Assembly (NCBI GenBank): GCA_036489445.1
Contig: DASXFV010000031.1
Coordinates: 46,133 to 110,132, forward strand
DNA length: 64,000 bases
Source of the DNA: DAIDKA01 sp036489445
GTDB taxonomy: Bacteria; Pseudomonadota; Gammaproteobacteria; Steroidobacterales; Steroidobacteraceae
Direction of reading: 5' to 3'
The notes under the pieces are model-generated. The model searched no databases. It was given only the letters and a program-made list of their open reading frames with translations, and had not been told where the DNA came from. Shown here piece by piece: positions 1 to 9,600 of the stretch; position 1 is the stretch's first letter, and every line of letters starts with the position of its first letter. Both the position numbers and the translations under genes were made by a program.

Positions 1-1806
1 TACTACATGGACCGCGGCTATGCGAATTTCCAGATCGACTCCACCCAGGTGACCATCGCGCCGGAAAAGGACGACATCTACATCACCATCAACGTCGGCG
101 AGGGCGAGGTGTACAAGGTCGGGGAGGTGAAACTGGCCGGCACTTTCCCGGTGCCGAAGGAGGAACTGCAAAGGCTCATCCTGGTGTTCCCCGGCACCAT
201 CTATTCGCGCAAGGCCGTGACCGCCACGCAGGAGCTGATCCAGAACCGTCTGGGCCAGGATGGTTATGCCTTCGCCAAAGTGGATCCGGTGCCGACCACC
301 GACAAGGCCACGGGCATCGTGTCACTCACTTTCTTCGTCGATCCGGGCAACCGGGTCTATGTGCGCAACATCACCTTCTCAGGCGTCAAGCGCATCAATG
401 ACGAGGTGCTGCGCCGTGAGATGCGCATCCTGGAGGGCGGCTGGCTGTCCAATGTGGCGCTGGACCGTTCCAAGCAGCGGCTGCAGAAGCTGCCCTATAT
501 CACCAAGGTTGATGAGGACACGACACCGGTGCCCGGTTCATCCGACCAGGTGGACGTGGACTTCAAGGTCGAGGAGGGCCCGGGTGCCTCCCTCTCCGGC
601 GGCGTGGGCTATTCGGAGACCTACAAGTTCGAGTTGAATGGCAATTACACCGACGCCAACTTCCTGGGCTCCGGGCAGCGGGTGTCCGTGAACCTGGAGG
701 AGGGCCTGTACAACAAGGTCTACGGTATTACCGAAACCAACCCCTACACCAACGTCGACAACCTGACGCGCACCTATGCCTTCAGCTTCCGGGACCAGTC
801 GCAGTTCACCTCGTCTTCTTCCGACTTCTCGACCAAGATCCTGAGCCTGGGGGAGAGCTTTGGCTACCCGCTGTCCGAATATCAGGGCGTCAGTCTCGGG
901 GCGAATGTGCAGGGTGTGCAGCTGGTTGCGATCGAGAACAGCAGCGCGCTGCAGTCCCTGCAGTGGGTGCAGAACAACGGCCATACCTACACCGGGACCG
1001 CCACCGGCCTGGTCTTCGATCCGACCACCGCCACGTATGCGAATGGCCTCTACTATCTTGACGGCACGCGCTTTGTCGTCGGTCAGTTCTCGATGGGCTG
1101 GAGCTACGATTCGCGCAACCGCGGCTTGTTCCCGGATCGCGGCATGCACCAGGCCCTGAACATCACCTACACACCGCCCATCACCGGCGTGTCGTACTAC
1201 AAGGCGAATTACGAGTTCGTGAAGTACATACCGTTGTGGGGCAGGTGGACGATGGCATTCACCGGGGACCTGGGTTATGGCGCGGGTCTGGGGAAGACGA
1301 CCTCACTGCCGCCCTATGAGCTGTTCTACGGCGGCGGCCCGGATTCGGTGCGCGGCTTCCAGGAGAGTCTGCTCGGACCCAAGGACCAGTACGGCAATCC
1401 CTATGGTGGCAACCTGAACGTGCTGGCGCGCTCCGAGCTGATCGTGCCACTGCCGCCCAAAATTGCCTCCAGTGCCCGTTTGAGCCTGTTCGTCGATGTG
1501 GGCAATGTGTTCTCGACCGGCAAGACTCCGGCGTTCTATGCGCCGCCCCCCGGTTACAGCACGGGCTATGGATTGACGGAGGCCGACATCAGCGATCCGG
1601 CCGTTCTGGCCGAGCATCCGGAAAACTACGCCTTCTCCTTCAGCGGCCTGCGGGAATCGGTGGGTGTCGCGGTGCAGTGGCTGGCGCCTCTGGGCCTGTT
1701 TCGCTTCAGTCTGGCGATCCCCATCAACGCGCAGCGTGAGGTTGACGGCGTCACCTGGGGTGACCAGACCGAGCGCTTCCAGTTCTCGGTCGGACAGGCG
1801 TTCTAG
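1..1806 (+). CDS. bamA: Outer-membrane protein assembly factor BamA, 5' truncated by window edge
   Basis: BamA is the barrel subunit of the BAM complex, which folds and inserts beta-barrel proteins into the outer membrane. The frame is already open at base 1 (YYMDRGYANF), which matches the late part of POTRA2 in E. coli BamA, so the signal peptide and roughly 150 residues lie outside the window. POTRA3 to POTRA5 follow, with RREMRILEGGWL as in POTRA5, then the barrel. The barrel carries the conserved VRGF motif at 1348-1359, and the protein ends in a terminal Phe (SVGQAF), the usual C-terminal barrel signal. The downstream skp/lpxD/fabZ/lpxA order is the classic neighbourhood. Identity is firm; only the true start is unknown. 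Confidence 0.97.
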   Translation, partial: YYMDRGYANFQIDSTQVTIAPEKDDIYITINVGEGEVYKVGEVKLAGTFPVPKEELQRLILVFPGTIYSRKAVTATQELIQNRLGQDGYAFAKVDPVPTTDKATGIVSLTFFVDPGNRVYVRNITFSGVKRINDEVLRREMRILEGGWLSNVALDRSKQRLQKLPYITKVDEDTTPVPGSSDQVDVDFKVEEGPGASLSGGVGYSETYKFELNGNYTDANFLGSGQRVSVNLEEGLYNKVYGITETNPYTNVDNLTRTYAFSFRDQSQFTSSSSDFSTKILSLGESFGYPLSEYQGVSLGANVQGVQLVAIENSSALQSLQWVQNNGHTYTGTATGLVFDPTTATYANGLYYLDGTRFVVGQFSMGWSYDSRNRGLFPDRGMHQALNITYTPPITGVSYYKANYEFVKYIPLWGRWTMAFTGDLGYGAGLGKTTSLPPYELFYGGGPDSVRGFQESLLGPKDQYGNPYGGNLNVLARSELIVPLPPKIASSARLSLFVDVGNVFSTGKTPAFYAPPPGYSTGYGLTEADISDPAVLAEHPENYAFSFSGLRESVGVAVQWLAPLGLFRFSLAIPINAQREVDGVTWGDQTERFQFSVGQAF

Positions 1807-1941
1807 CAGCGGGTGAATTCCGCTATGATCCCCCGTCCTTTCGTCCGGTAGGGTTTTCATTGTTTTGTCTATTGTTCAATGTTCGGGGTCGCGCGCCGCG
1901 CGTGCCCGCTTAATTTGGGCTTTGCCCACAAGAGGAGCATC

Positions 1942-2511
1942 GTGAAGGGCGTCGTCAGGTCTTTGATTCTGGGTTCGGCTGCGACACTGGTGCTGGCGGC
2001 GGCGCCGGCGTGGGCGGAGCTGAAAATTGGTTATGTAAATTACAATGCGCTGATGCAGGAGTCACCGGAGGCGAAGACCATTGCGGATGCACTGCGCACC
2101 GAGTTCCTGCCCCGGCAGCGGGAGTTGCAGACCCTGCAGCAGTCGCTGAAGGCGCGTAGCGACAAGCTCACCAAAGATGGCGCCACCATGACGGACGACC
2201 AGCGTAGCCGCGAGGAGAAGCAGATCAGCGACGGCGAGCGCGAACTGCAGCGCAAACAGAGCGAAGCGCAGGATGACTTCAACACGCGCCGCAATGAAGA
2301 ACTGTCGACGCTGCAGAAGTCGCTGGTCCAGCAGGTCGGCGCCTTTGGCAAGTCCCAGAGCTACGATCTGATCCTGGCCGAAGGCGTCATTTACGCGGCT
2401 CCGGCGCTGGATATCACGCAGCAGGTGCTGGCGGCCCTGCAGCCACACGGTGCCAAGGCCGGTGGGCCCGCAACGTCGCAGAAGTCTGGCCCAAAGCCTG
2501 CTGCCAAGTGA
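1942..2511 (+). CDS. skp: Periplasmic chaperone Skp/OmpH
   Basis: Skp is a trimeric periplasmic chaperone that holds unfolded outer-membrane proteins on their way to BamA. I choose the GTG at 1942: AGAGGAG lies five bases upstream and the product then begins with a clean signal peptide (MKGVVRSLILG..., hydrophobic core, cleavage after AWA before ELKIGYVNY). A longer frame opens at 1879 but would place about 20 extra residues before the signal peptide. The middle is a long charged, Gln/Glu/Arg-rich coiled coil, which forms the tentacles in this family, and the C-terminal strand ILAEGVIYAAPALDIT is typical. A Lys/Pro/Gly-rich tail of about 20 residues extends beyond the usual end. Length is 189 residues. 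Confidence 0.95.
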   Translation: MKGVVRSLILGSAATLVLAAAPAWAELKIGYVNYNALMQESPEAKTIADALRTEFLPRQRELQTLQQSLKARSDKLTKDGATMTDDQRSREEKQISDGERELQRKQSEAQDDFNTRRNEELSTLQKSLVQQVGAFGKSQSYDLILAEGVIYAAPALDITQQVLAALQPHGAKAGGPATSQKSGPKPAAK

Positions 2512-2554
2512 GTTTGAAAGCGGGCCCCATTGCGGGTCCGCATGAGGCGGCCGC

Positions 2555-3568
2555 ATGGTTGTCACCCTCGGCGAGCTAGCAGTCCGCTTCGGGTGTGAAT
2601 TGCGCGGCGACCCGCTGCGCGAAGTCGATTGCGTCGGCACCTTGCTGGACGCGCACCCGCGCGCCATCACGTTCCTGGCTGAGAGCCGCCACCGCGCGGC
2701 GATGGCGCAAACCAAAGCCGCCGCTGTAGTGGTGGAAGCGCGCTTCGCGGCCGGCTGTCCCGTGGCGGCCCTGATCGCATCCAATCCGCGCGCCACCTAT
2801 GCCCGGATCGCCACCTGGCTGTATCCGCCGCTGCCGGTGGTCCCGGGTATCCACCCCAGCGCGATCATCGCGGCGGATGCTCAGGTTGACCCCAGCGCCC
2901 ATGTCGGGGCCCTGGCGGTGATTGGTGCGGGTACCCGCATCGGCGCCGGCGCCCTGATTGGTCCGCACTGTGTGATCGGGGCCGAGGTGTCGATTGCGGC
3001 GCAGGCACGGCTGGTGGCTCGGGTGACCCTGTGCGACGGGGTCTGCCTGGGCGCACGCTCGGTCATGCACCCCGGCTCGGTGGCCGGCAGTGAGGGATTC
3101 GGATTCGCGCCGGAGGATGGCGCATGGTTGAAGATTCCGCAGGTGGGCGGCGTGCGGATTGGTGCGGACGTGGAGATTGGCGCCAATACCACCATTGATC
3201 GTGGCGCCATCGGGGATACGGTGATCGAGGATGGCGTGAAGCTGGATAACCTGATCCAGATCGGGCACAACGTGCGCTTGGGAGCGCACACCGCAATCGC
3301 GGGTTGTACCGGTATCTCCGGCAGCACCCTCATCGGCGAGCGTTGCCAGATCGGGGGCGCCGTCGGGATTGGCGGGCACCTGAGCATCACCGATGATGTG
3401 ATCATTACCGGCTTCTCGATGATCAGCCATTCGATCCCAAAGCCCGGGGTATACTCCAGCGGAATTCCGTTTGAGGAAGCACGGACCTGGCGCCGGATGG
3501 TTGCCCGATTCAAGCGCCTGAGTCCGCCAGATCGCAAGCCGGACGGACACGAGAGCAAAGATGACTGA
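2555..3568 (+). CDS. lpxD: UDP-3-O-acylglucosamine N-acyltransferase LpxD
   Basis: Third step of lipid A synthesis: transfers a 3-hydroxyacyl chain from ACP to the 2-amino group of UDP-3-O-acylglucosamine, in the cytoplasm. The 337-residue product has the N-terminal uridine-binding domain (to about residue 95), then a left-handed beta-helix of hexapeptide repeats (for example VIGAGTRIGAGALIG, VRIGADVEIGANTTIDRGAIG). The catalytic His is His238 in IQIGHNV (His239 in E. coli). A C-terminal helix containing WRRMVARFKRL matches the ACP-binding helix. The last 8 bases overlap fabZ, implying translational coupling. Confidence 0.97.
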   Translation: MVVTLGELAVRFGCELRGDPLREVDCVGTLLDAHPRAITFLAESRHRAAMAQTKAAAVVVEARFAAGCPVAALIASNPRATYARIATWLYPPLPVVPGIHPSAIIAADAQVDPSAHVGALAVIGAGTRIGAGALIGPHCVIGAEVSIAAQARLVARVTLCDGVCLGARSVMHPGSVAGSEGFGFAPEDGAWLKIPQVGGVRIGADVEIGANTTIDRGAIGDTVIEDGVKLDNLIQIGHNVRLGAHTAIAGCTGISGSTLIGERCQIGGAVGIGGHLSITDDVIITGFSMISHSIPKPGVYSSGIPFEEARTWRRMVARFKRLSPPDRKPDGHESKDD

Positions 3569-4016
3569 AGCCGTACAGTTTGATATCCATGGCATTCTCA
3601 AACTCCTGCCGCATCGCTATCCGTTTCTGATGGTGGACCGGGTGCTGGAGTGCCGCGCGGGGCAGAGCATCCGTGCGCTCAAGAACGTCACATTCAATGA
3701 GCCGTACTTCATGGGGCACTTCCCGCAGCGACCGGTGATGCCCGGTGTGATGATCATCGAAGCGCTGGCGCAGACCGCGGGCGTTCTGGCCTTTGTCACC
3801 AGCGGCGTGACGCCGCATGCGGACACCAAGTTCTACTTTGTCGGCATCGACAAGGCCCGGTTCCGCAAGCCGGTGGAGCCTGGGGACCAGCTGATCCTGA
3901 GTGCGCAGTTGACGCGCAGCTTCAAGGGCATCTGGCGCTTCGCCACCGCGGCGTTCGTCGGCACCACTGAGGTGGCGAGCGCGGACATGATGGTGGCACC
4001 CGAGGCGTCCAAGTGA
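3561..4016 (+). CDS. fabZ: 3-hydroxyacyl-ACP dehydratase FabZ
   Basis: Dehydrates 3-hydroxyacyl-ACP to trans-2-enoyl-ACP in fatty-acid elongation and competes with LpxA/LpxD for the same hydroxyacyl-ACP, which explains its conserved place in the lipid A cluster. It is a 151-residue hot-dog fold with the signature GHFPQRPVMPGV; the catalytic pair is His53 and Glu67 (IIEALAQTAG). The product starts MTEAVQFDI, with the start codon inside the end of lpxD. The length is normal for the family. Confidence 0.97.
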   Translation: MTEAVQFDIHGILKLLPHRYPFLMVDRVLECRAGQSIRALKNVTFNEPYFMGHFPQRPVMPGVMIIEALAQTAGVLAFVTSGVTPHADTKFYFVGIDKARFRKPVEPGDQLILSAQLTRSFKGIWRFATAAFVGTTEVASADMMVAPEASK

Positions 4017-4026
4017 CGGTGGCGTC

Positions 4027-4797
4027 ATGATCGATGCCCGCGCAGTCATCTCCCCACGGGCACAGTTGGATGAGACAGTGAGCGTCGGACCCTTCGCGGT
4101 GATTGGGCCAGATGTCGTGATCGGGGCGCGCTGCACGGTGGGTGCGCATGCCGTGATCGAAGGTCCGACCCGCATCGGCGAGGACAACCAGATCTTCGCC
4201 TTCGCCGCCATCGGCGGGGCGCCGCAGGACAAGAAGTACCAGGGCGAACCCACGCAGCTCACCATTGGTGATCGCAATGTGTTTCGCGAATTCTGCACCA
4301 TGAATCGCGGCACGGCCCAGGGCCATGGCCTGACGCACATTGGCTCGGACTGCCTGTTCATGGCCTACAGCCACGTGGCGCATGACTGCACCATCGGCGA
4401 CAAGGTGATCCTGGCCAATTGCGCCACCATGGGCGGGCATGTGCGGATCGGCGATTGGGTGCAGCTGGGGGGGCTCTCGGCCATCCACCAGTTCTGCAAG
4501 GTGGGGGCGCATGCCTTTGTGGCCGGCGGCGCGGTGCTGACACGCGATCTGCCCCCGTACGTCATGATCGCCGGCAATCCCGCCAGACCTCATTCCATCA
4601 ACTCGGAGGGCCTCAAGCGTCGCGGTTTCACCGAGCAACAGATCCGCAACCTGCGCGCGGCGTATCGCATCCTGTACCGCTCGGGGCTGAAGCTGGCGGA
4701 CTCGGTTGCCCAGCTGACAGCCCTCGGGCGGGACCACTCCGAGGTGCGCCCGTTGCTCGAGTTCATCGACGCTTCCACGCGCAGCCTGGTGCGCTGA
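4027..4797 (+). CDS. lpxA: Acyl-ACP--UDP-N-acetylglucosamine O-acyltransferase LpxA
   Basis: First step of lipid A synthesis: O-acylates UDP-GlcNAc with 3-hydroxyacyl-ACP. The 256-residue product is a left-handed beta-helix with hexapeptide repeats from the N-terminus (VSVGPFAVIGPDVVIGARC). The catalytic His lies in SHVAHDC (His119, equivalent to His125 of E. coli). The C-terminal helical region carries GLKRRGFTEQQIRNLRAAYRILYRSG, a strongly conserved LpxA signature given here by its key residues. It starts ten bases after fabZ. The length matches the family (about 262). Confidence 0.97.
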   Translation: MIDARAVISPRAQLDETVSVGPFAVIGPDVVIGARCTVGAHAVIEGPTRIGEDNQIFAFAAIGGAPQDKKYQGEPTQLTIGDRNVFREFCTMNRGTAQGHGLTHIGSDCLFMAYSHVAHDCTIGDKVILANCATMGGHVRIGDWVQLGGLSAIHQFCKVGAHAFVAGGAVLTRDLPPYVMIAGNPARPHSINSEGLKRRGFTEQQIRNLRAAYRILYRSGLKLADSVAQLTALGRDHSEVRPLLEFIDASTRSLVR

Positions 4798-4820
4798 CCG
4801 ACCTGCCCGGCAAGCCACCC

Positions 4821-5999
4821 ATGTCTGACCCGCTGGTGATCGGCTTGGTTGCCGGCGAATCCTCTGGTGACAGCCTCGGCGCCGCATTGCTGGATGCTTT
4901 GCGTGCCCGGACCGCAGCTCTGCAGGCCTTTGGTGTCGCGGGCCCGCGCATGCGCGCCGCCGGATGCGAAGTGTGGGCCGACTCCCATGAGCTCGCGGTC
5001 ATGGGACTCATCGAACCCCTGGCGCATCTGCCGCGCCTGTTCGCTCTGCGCCGCCGCCTGGTGCGCGATATGGTGCACAAACGCCCCCATGTGTTCGTCG
5101 GCATCGATGCGCCGGCGTTCAATATCGGGCTTGCGGCGCAGTTGCGGACACGCGGGATCCCCACCGTCCAATATGTGAGTCCCCAGGTGTGGGCCTGGCG
5201 GCCGGGGCGGGTGCGCGGCATCGCCCGCGCCTGTGACCTGGTGTTGTGCCTGTTCCCCTTCGAGAGCGATTTCTACCGCCAGCATGGCGTGCGGGCACAG
5301 TTTGTCGGGCATCCCCTGGCCGACCAGATCCCGCTGCAGACGGACCGCGCGGCCGCCCGCCAGGCGTTGGGCCTGGATCCGCAGGGCACGATCATCGCGC
5401 TGCTGCCCGGCAGCCGCCTGGGCGAAGTGCAGCGGCTGGGCGAGGATTTCCTGCGCGCCGCACTGTGGCTGCAGGGCAGCCGACCGGACCTGCAATTCAT
5501 CGCACCCATGGCGTCGCGCCAGGTTCGGGACGTATTTGCCGCGCAACGCGAGCGCATGGCCGGTGGCGTTGCCGTGCAGCTGTTCGACGGTCAGGCCCAG
5601 CAGGCGCTGATTGCCGCGGATGCGGTGCTGGTGGCCTCGGGAACGGCCACTTTGGAGACGCTGCTGACGCGCCGTCCGATGGTGGTCGCGTACCGCTTCA
5701 GTGCGCTGACCGCCTTGCTGTTGCGCGGTCTGGGGCTGGTGAAGGTGAAGCATTTCTCGCAACCCAACCTGCTCACCGGCAAACCCCTGGTGCCCGAGTT
5801 CCTGCAGGAGGGCGTGACGGGCGTGGCCTTGGGCCAGGCATTGCTGCGACAGATCACCGACACGGCGGGTCGGCTGCAGATCGAAGCCGAATTCCTGAAG
5901 GTGCACCAGCAGCTGCGCGTGGGCGCCGCCGACCGGGCCGCGCAGGCCATCGTGGACCTGGTCAACGAGCGCGGTGCCAGCCGCGCCGTGGCGGGTTGA
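4821..5999 (+). CDS. lpxB: Lipid A disaccharide synthase LpxB
   Basis: Glycosyltransferase (GT19) that condenses lipid X with UDP-2,3-diacylglucosamine into the lipid A disaccharide at the inner face of the inner membrane. The open frame begins further upstream inside lpxA, but the family N-terminus is LVIGLVAGESSGDSLGA, so the ATG at 4821 is chosen. It gives 392 residues, close to 382 in E. coli. Conserved blocks are VAGESSGD, the YVSPQVWAWRPGR block, LLPGSRLGEVQRL and SGTATLETLL. It follows lpxA after 23 bases and precedes rnhB by four. Confidence 0.96.
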   Translation: MSDPLVIGLVAGESSGDSLGAALLDALRARTAALQAFGVAGPRMRAAGCEVWADSHELAVMGLIEPLAHLPRLFALRRRLVRDMVHKRPHVFVGIDAPAFNIGLAAQLRTRGIPTVQYVSPQVWAWRPGRVRGIARACDLVLCLFPFESDFYRQHGVRAQFVGHPLADQIPLQTDRAAARQALGLDPQGTIIALLPGSRLGEVQRLGEDFLRAALWLQGSRPDLQFIAPMASRQVRDVFAAQRERMAGGVAVQLFDGQAQQALIAADAVLVASGTATLETLLTRRPMVVAYRFSALTALLLRGLGLVKVKHFSQPNLLTGKPLVPEFLQEGVTGVALGQALLRQITDTAGRLQIEAEFLKVHQQLRVGAADRAAQAIVDLVNERGASRAVAG

Positions 6000-6003
6000 G
6001 ACG

Positions 6004-6621
6004 ATGATCCGCACCGAGCGCCTCACCGCCGGAGTGGATGAAGCAGGCCGGGGCCCGCTGGCCGGACCCGTGGTCGCCGCCGCGGTGATCCTGGACCCGC
6101 GGCGGCCGATCCGCGGGCTCAAGGACTCCAAGCAGCTCAGCCCGCTGATCCGCGAGCAGCTGGCCGTGCAGATCCGCGAGCGCGCACTATGCTGGGCACT
6201 GGGCTGGTCGGAGCCGGAAGAGATCGATGCCCTGAACATCCTCGAAGCCACGCATCTGGCCATGCGCCGCGCCGTGCTGGGACTTGCCATCCCGCCGCGC
6301 AGCATCCTGGTGGACGGCGATCGCTTACCCCGCCTGATCGATCTGCTGCCGGACTGCGCGGCGCGCGCCATCATCCGCGGCGACCAGCTGGAACCTGCGA
6401 TCAGCGCGGCCTCGATTCTGGCCAAGACGCACCGCGATGCGCTCATGCGGATACTGGACGTCGTTTATCCCGGGTATGGTCTGGCAGTGCACAAAGGCTA
6501 TTGCACGGCGGATCATCTGGCAGCGCTGTTGCGGCAAGCCGCCTGCGCCATCCATCGGCGCAGTTTTCGCCCCGTGGCCGATCCGTCCGCACCAGGACCG
6601 GTAGAATTGGACGCCCTATGA
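6004..6621 (+). CDS. rnhB: Ribonuclease HII
   Basis: Removes ribonucleotides misincorporated in DNA and RNA from RNA-DNA hybrids. The start at 6004 is picked because the family signature then lies at residues 11-23 (VDEAGRGPLAGPV, with catalytic Asp12-Glu13). A further acidic site is in ILVDGDRLP, and SAASILAKTHRDAL carries the C-terminal catalytic region. Length 205 residues against 198 in E. coli. The stop overlaps the dnaE start (ATGA at 6618-6621). The lpxB-rnhB-dnaE order is the same as in E. coli. Confidence 0.96.
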   Translation: MIRTERLTAGVDEAGRGPLAGPVVAAAVILDPRRPIRGLKDSKQLSPLIREQLAVQIRERALCWALGWSEPEEIDALNILEATHLAMRRAVLGLAIPPRSILVDGDRLPRLIDLLPDCAARAIIRGDQLEPAISAASILAKTHRDALMRILDVVYPGYGLAVHKGYCTADHLAALLRQAACAIHRRSFRPVADPSAPGPVELDAL

Positions 6622-9600
6622 AGGCGGAATTTGTCCACTTGAGGTTGCACACCGAGTTCTCCTTGGTGGACAGCATCGTGCGCGTTCCGCAGCTGCTGGC
6701 GGCGACCGTGAGTGCCGGGATGCCGGCCATTGCCGTCACCGACCAGACCAACCTGTTCGCAATGGTGAAGTTCTATCGGGAAGCCCTGAACCAGGGCGTG
6801 AAGCCCATCATCGGCGTGGATATGCTGGTCGCTGAAACCGCTGAACGTCGCGGCAGCTCCCGGCTGACCCTGCTGTGCCAGACGCAGGCGGGCTACCGCA
6901 ACGCCACCCGGCTGGTGACCCGCGCCTACCTGGAAGGGCAGAAAGCCGGGCCACCGACAGTCGAGCGCAGCTGGCTCACGGCTGAATCCCTCACCGGTCT
7001 GATTGCCCTGTCCGGCGGTGCCGCAGGCGATATCGGTTGCGCGCTGCTCAATGGCCGCACGCAGGATGCGCAGGCGCAGCTGGATGTGTGGCTGGGGTTG
7101 TTCGGTGACCGTTTTTATATCGAGCTGCAGCGCCTGGGCCGCCGCGATGAGGAGGCCTACATTGCCGCTGCCGTGGAACTGGCGGCCGCACGCGCGGTGC
7201 CGGTGGTGGCCACCAATGACGTGCGGTTCCTGGCCGCCACGGATTTCGAGACCCATGAGGCGCGCGTGTGCATCCAGGGCGGGCACCTGCTGAACGATTC
7301 GGCGCGCCCGAAGCTGTACACCCCGCAGCAGTTCCTGCGCACCCCGGCGCAGATGTGTGAGTTGTTCGCCGATGTACCCGAGGCGACCGCCAACACCGTG
7401 CAGATCGCGCGGCGCTGCAACCTGGTGCTCAATCTCGGACAGCCACGGCTGCCGGACTACCCGGTGCCGGCCGGGATGACTACCGAACGCTTCCTGGAAA
7501 GCGAGTCGGTCGCGGGCCTCGCCGCGCGACTCTCGCTCACGCATCCCTCCGGTGCTCCCGCCGGGTATCGCGAGCGCTTGGACCTGGAGCTGCAGACCAT
7601 CTGCCAGATGGGCTTCGCCGGCTACTTCCTGATCGTGGCCGACTTCATCCGCTGGGCGCGCGAGAACGCGGTCCCCGTAGGACCGGGGCGAGGCTCGGGT
7701 GCGGGCTCCCTGGTGGCCTATTGCCTGCGGATCACGGATCTGGATCCCATCGAACATGAGCTGCTGTTCGAGCGCTTCCTGAATCCCGAGCGCGTCTCCA
7801 TGCCCGACTTCGATGTCGATTTCTGCATGGACGGGCGCGATCGCGTCATCGACTATGTGGCGCACAAGTACGGCCGCGACCGCGTCTCCCAGATCATCAC
7901 TTACGGCACCATGGCCGCCAAGGCGGTGGTGCGTGATGTGGGCCGCGTACTGGGCCTGGGCTACGGGTTCGTCGATCGTATCGCGAAGCTGATTCCTTTT
8001 GAGCTCGGCATCACGCTGGATGATGCCCTCACCAAGGAGCCGGAACTGCGGCGGCTGTACGACTCCGAGGATGAGATCCGCAACCTCATCGACCTGGCGC
8101 GTGCGCTGGAAGGCCTCACGCGCAACGCGGGTACCCACGCCGGTGGCGTGGTGATCGCACCCTCGGTACTCACGGATTTCGCGCCCCTGTACTGCGAAGC
8201 CGGATCCAGCAGTATCGTGACGCAGTTCGACAAGGACGATGTCGAGGCCGCGGGCCTGGTGAAGTTCGATTTCCTGGGGCTGCGCACGCTCACCATCATC
8301 GATCGGGCGCTGAGCATCATCAACCGCACGCGCGCGGCCAGCGGTGCGGAGCCGTTCCGCCTGGAGGGCATGCCGGCCGGGGATGTGGCCACCTACACTC
8401 TGCTGAAGTCCGGTCGCACGACCGCCGTTTTCCAGCTCGAATCGCGCGGCATGCGCGATCTGATCCGGCGGCTGAAGCCGGATTGCTTTGAAGACATCGT
8501 CGCGCTGGTGGCGCTGTTTCGCCCGGGCCCGCTGGAGTCGGGCATGGTGGATGACTTCATCACGCGCAAACGCGAACCGGCGGGCGGTGTGATCGACTAC
8601 CTGCATCCGGACCTGAAGCCGGTGTTGGCCCCGACCTATGGGGTCATCCTGTACCAGGAACAGGTGATGAAGATCGCGCAGATTCTCGCCGGCTACACCC
8701 TCGGCGGCGCCGATCTGCTGCGCAAGGCCATGGGCAAGAAGAAGGCCGAGGAGATGGCCCAGCAGCGCTCGATCTTTGTCAGTGGCGCGGTGGCACGCGG
8801 GGTGCCCGAGCAGCAGGCCGCGCATATTTTCGATCTGATGGAGAAGTTCGCCGGCTACGGTTTCAACAAATCGCACTCGGCCGCCTACGCGGTGCTGTCG
8901 TACCAGACCGCTTATCTGAAGGCCCATTACACCGCGGCGTTCATGGCGGCGGTGCTCTCGGCGGACATGGACCACACCGACAAGGTGGTCACGCTCATAG
9001 ATGAGTGCAAGCAGCTGTCCCTGGCTGTGCTGCCCCCGGATGTGAACGCATCGCTGTATGAATTCGCGGTGGCGGACGCGAAGACCATTCGCTATGGACT
9101 GGGGGCGGTGAAGGGCGTGGGGCAGGGCGCCGTGGAGGGTCTGATCGCGGAACGTGAAGCCCACGGTCCTTACCGCAGTCTGGCTGAACTGTGCCGGCGC
9201 ACGGATCTGACGCGCATCAACCGGCGCACGCTGGAGGCTCTGATCCGCTCCGGCAGCATGGACACCATTGGCCCGAACCGCGCAACCTTGCTGGACAGCC
9301 TGCCGGCGGCGATGCAGCTGGGTGACCAGAATGCGCGTGCACACCAGGCCGGGCAGAACGACATGTTTGGTCTGAGCGCCATGCCGCAGCCCAGCGCCAC
9401 ACAGGCCGGCGACACGGTCAAAGCCATTGCGGATTTCAGCGAAGCGGTGCGCCTGCAGGGCGAGCGCGAGACTCTGGGTCTGTATCTGACGGGGCATCCC
9501 ATCGACCGTTTCGAGGCGGATCTGCCGCGCTTTGCAGCCATGCGCATCGGTGAACTGATCAGCGAGCGGCCGGCCAGCTCCGGGGAGGGCGAGCGCGGCT

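Noticed and set aside
1808..1824. AGCGG...CCGCT hairpin after bamA as a terminator
   Set aside because: Only five base pairs and no T-run; bamA and skp are often cotranscribed.
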